Source of the DNA: Dehalococcoidia bacterium
GTDB lineage: Bacteria; Chloroflexota; Dehalococcoidia; UBA1151; UBA1328
Assembly (NCBI GenBank): GCA_030745955.1
Contig: JASLNQ010000155.1
Location: 1-5,622 of the forward strand
Direction: 5' to 3'
Length of the DNA: 5,622 nt
Positions 4,341 to 5,622 of the stretch are shown piece after piece. A program made the translations under genes and the position numbers. The notes beneath the pieces were generated by a model. The model saw only the letters and a list, made by a program, of their open reading frames with translations, was not told where the DNA came from and did not search any database. Each line of letters begins with the position of its first letter. Position 1 is the stretch's first letter.

Positions 4341-5622
4341 CGTCTCGTAACCCAGGAACGTATCGGGCCCGACCGGCAGAGCGACCATCACCGCCGACTC
4401 CCCCGACTCCGCAGGGCTCTCGATCACCAGCCCATTCTCCGATATAGCCCGCACCAGGGTCGAGTTCCCCGCCTGCCGGTACTCCCCTTCGAACTCATTC
4501 AGCCCACCCACAGGCAACCTGTAGCCACTCCTGAACGGCAGCGGCTGATCCGGTGAATCACGCCACAGCGGCCTGCCGCGAACGATCTCCAGCAGGCGCT
4601 CCGCAAGCTGCAGCGGCACGACATTGCCCCGGTTCGTCAGCACAACCACGCTCGTTCCCTCGGCCGGGACCATCAGCGAATACGTCGAAAGCCCCACCAT
4701 CCCCCCGTTGTGGCCAACCGTCTTCAACCCGCCGTGCGCCGAAATCGTCCACCCGAACCCGTAGCCCCAGCCTGTATCGCCGTACTCGAATGAAACCCGT
4801 TGCATCGCTTCCAGCGATTCCCTGCCCAACAGCGGGCTGCCATCGTGGTCCATCGCGGCGACCTGGTAGAGGGCAATATCGTGCGCCGTGCTCACCACCC
4901 CACCGGTCGAAAGATAGGTCTGGTAGTCCTCCGCCAGATGTCCTACCTGGTACTCGCCGTGGGTCTCACCGGTCGCCATTTCCCCCGAACCCGGCCGCGT
5001 GTAATTGACCGCCCGGTCCGACAGCGACCTCCAATCCCGGAACCGCACCAGCGTATTCCGCATGCCCGCGGGTGCGAATACGCGGGTCAGAAAGTAATCC
5101 TCGAGCGGCACGCCGCTGACACGCTCGACCATGTGGCCCAGCGTCGCAAACCCCTCGTTCGAGTACGACCAGAACCTGCCCGGCCCGCTCTGCAATTCAG
5201 CGCCGGCAAGGGCTGCCATAAGCGATTCGCGGGTGGGGTAGGGGTTCGGCGTTTCTGTCCTCACTCTTTCCTGGAAACCCGGTAGCCCGATACCGCTCGA
5301 ATGCCGCATCAGCTGCCTGATCGTGATTTCGCCGCTCGCTACGGCATCGGCCACCCGCCACCCCGGCAGGTGCTTCTGCACCGGGTCGTCGATCCCAAGC
5401 AGGCCCTGCTCCGCCAGTTGCATCACGGCCGTGCAGGTTATCGACTTGGTGAGTGAACAGATCGACCATGCGGTCTGCGGAGTCGCCGGAATGCCGTCGC
5501 CGACGTTTGCCAGCCCCACCGCATTGAGCATGCCCGATTCCAGATCGGTCACCCGCATGGGGGGATTGCCCGAGCGGGCCTCCAGCGTGATGGACTTGGT
5601 GACGACCGCGCCGAGCCCTCGC
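4257..5622 (-). CDS. Serine beta-lactamase-like hydrolase fused to a PyrD fragment, partial
   Basis: The frame is open from the window edge to TAG at 4257-4259, giving 454 residues here. Most of it is a class C beta-lactamase/penicillin-binding-protein-like serine hydrolase (family S12 type). Counting from the Met at 5556-5558, it has Ser35-x-x-Lys38 in CSLTKS, the YSN motif at 132-134 and the HNG motif at 283-285 in VGHNGGMVG, so the catalytic set is complete. A separate C-terminal domain, about 345-433, follows. The normal start of this fold, the strand before GYG-x-AN that usually precedes the SxxK by 45-60 residues, is missing. In its place the frame encodes dihydroorotate dehydrogenase sequence. 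The Met at 5556-5558 lies inside that PyrD stretch and no ribosome binding site precedes it, so it is probably not a true start. No signal peptide is visible. Esterase, peptidase or beta-lactamase activity cannot be distinguished. Confidence 0.8.
   Translation of the reverse strand, partial: RGLGAVVTKSITLEARSGNPPMRVTDLESGMLNAVGLANVGDGIPATPQTAWSICSLTKSITCTAVMQLAEQGLLGIDDPVQKHLPGWRVADAVASGEITIRQLMRHSSGIGLPGFQERVRTETPNPYPTRESLMAALAGAELQSGPGRFWSYSNEGFATLGHMVERVSGVPLEDYFLTRVFAPAGMRNTLVRFRDWRSLSDRAVNYTRPGSGEMATGETHGEYQVGHLAEDYQTYLSTGGVVSTAHDIALYQVAAMDHDGSPLLGRESLEAMQRVSFEYGDTGWGYGFGWTISAHGGLKTVGHNGGMVGLSTYSLMVPAEGTSVVVLTNRGNVVPLQLAERLLEIVRGRPLWRDSPDQPLPFRSGYRLPVGGLNEFEGEYRQAGNSTLVRAISENGLVIESPAESGESAVMVALPVGPDTFLGYETAQVAHFTRDADGVVAALLRGGFAYERG
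5499..5622 (-). pseudogene. pyrD: Internal fragment of dihydroorotate dehydrogenase
   Basis: Reading the minus strand from the edge, about 41 codons give LGAVVTKSITLEARSGNPP followed by MRVTDLESGMLNAVGL. This corresponds to the conserved class 1 PyrD region that reads GAVVTKS-TLEPR-GNPPPR then AGMLNAIGLQNPG. PyrD oxidises dihydroorotate to orotate in pyrimidine synthesis. This segment lies in the N-terminal third of that barrel; the rest of the barrel, including its catalytic cysteine or serine loop, is replaced by the beta-lactamase-like domain. The beginning of pyrD would lie beyond the window. Whether this is a genuine gene truncation or an assembly join cannot be told from here. Confidence 0.8.

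Overview
The window has high GC and densely packed genes. It suggests a free-living bacterium, possibly a Chloroflexota (SAR202- or Dehalococcoidia-like) or actinobacterial genome. That placement is an impression from the gene mix and the intergenic repeat style, and no marker gene fixes it.

Layout. (1) Positions 1-2244 hold two minus-strand catabolic-type genes: an alpha/beta hydrolase (237-1079) and a crotonase-fold enoyl-CoA hydratase/isomerase family protein (1444-2244). An 80-bp intergenic repeat, 78/80 identical between copies, lies beyond the 3' end of each gene (33-112 and 1302-1381), and a decayed third tail lies near 1183-1222. (2) Positions 2325-4211 are a small, partly decayed mercury-resistance locus. 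A two-helix remnant of a CcdA-like membrane protein sits on the minus strand (2325-2627). Divergent from it is a plus-strand operon: an ArsR/SmtB repressor with a CmtR-type three-cysteine pattern (2808-3161), an organomercurial lyase merB broken by an apparent one-base deletion (3193-3875), and a small thioredoxin-fold protein (3897-4211). Each plus-strand gene has a GGAGG-type ribosome binding site. The divergent gap carries a perfect 15-bp inverted repeat. (3) Positions 4257-5622 are a minus-strand serine beta-lactamase-like hydrolase whose normal N-terminus is missing. It is joined in frame to an internal piece of dihydroorotate dehydrogenase (PyrD), and the open frame runs off the window edge.

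How the mer genes would work together if intact: the repressor would release DNA on binding Hg(II) or organomercury, MerB would cleave the C-Hg bond, and the thioredoxin-fold protein and the CcdA-like membrane protein may handle thiol or mercury transfer. No mercuric reductase (merA) is visible, so Hg(II) disposal would have to be encoded elsewhere.

The most notable points are the PyrD/beta-lactamase junction, the single-base break in merB, the pairing of a CmtR-like sensor with merB and a thioredoxin-fold partner, and the repeats. I did not find a clearly new defence or mobile system.
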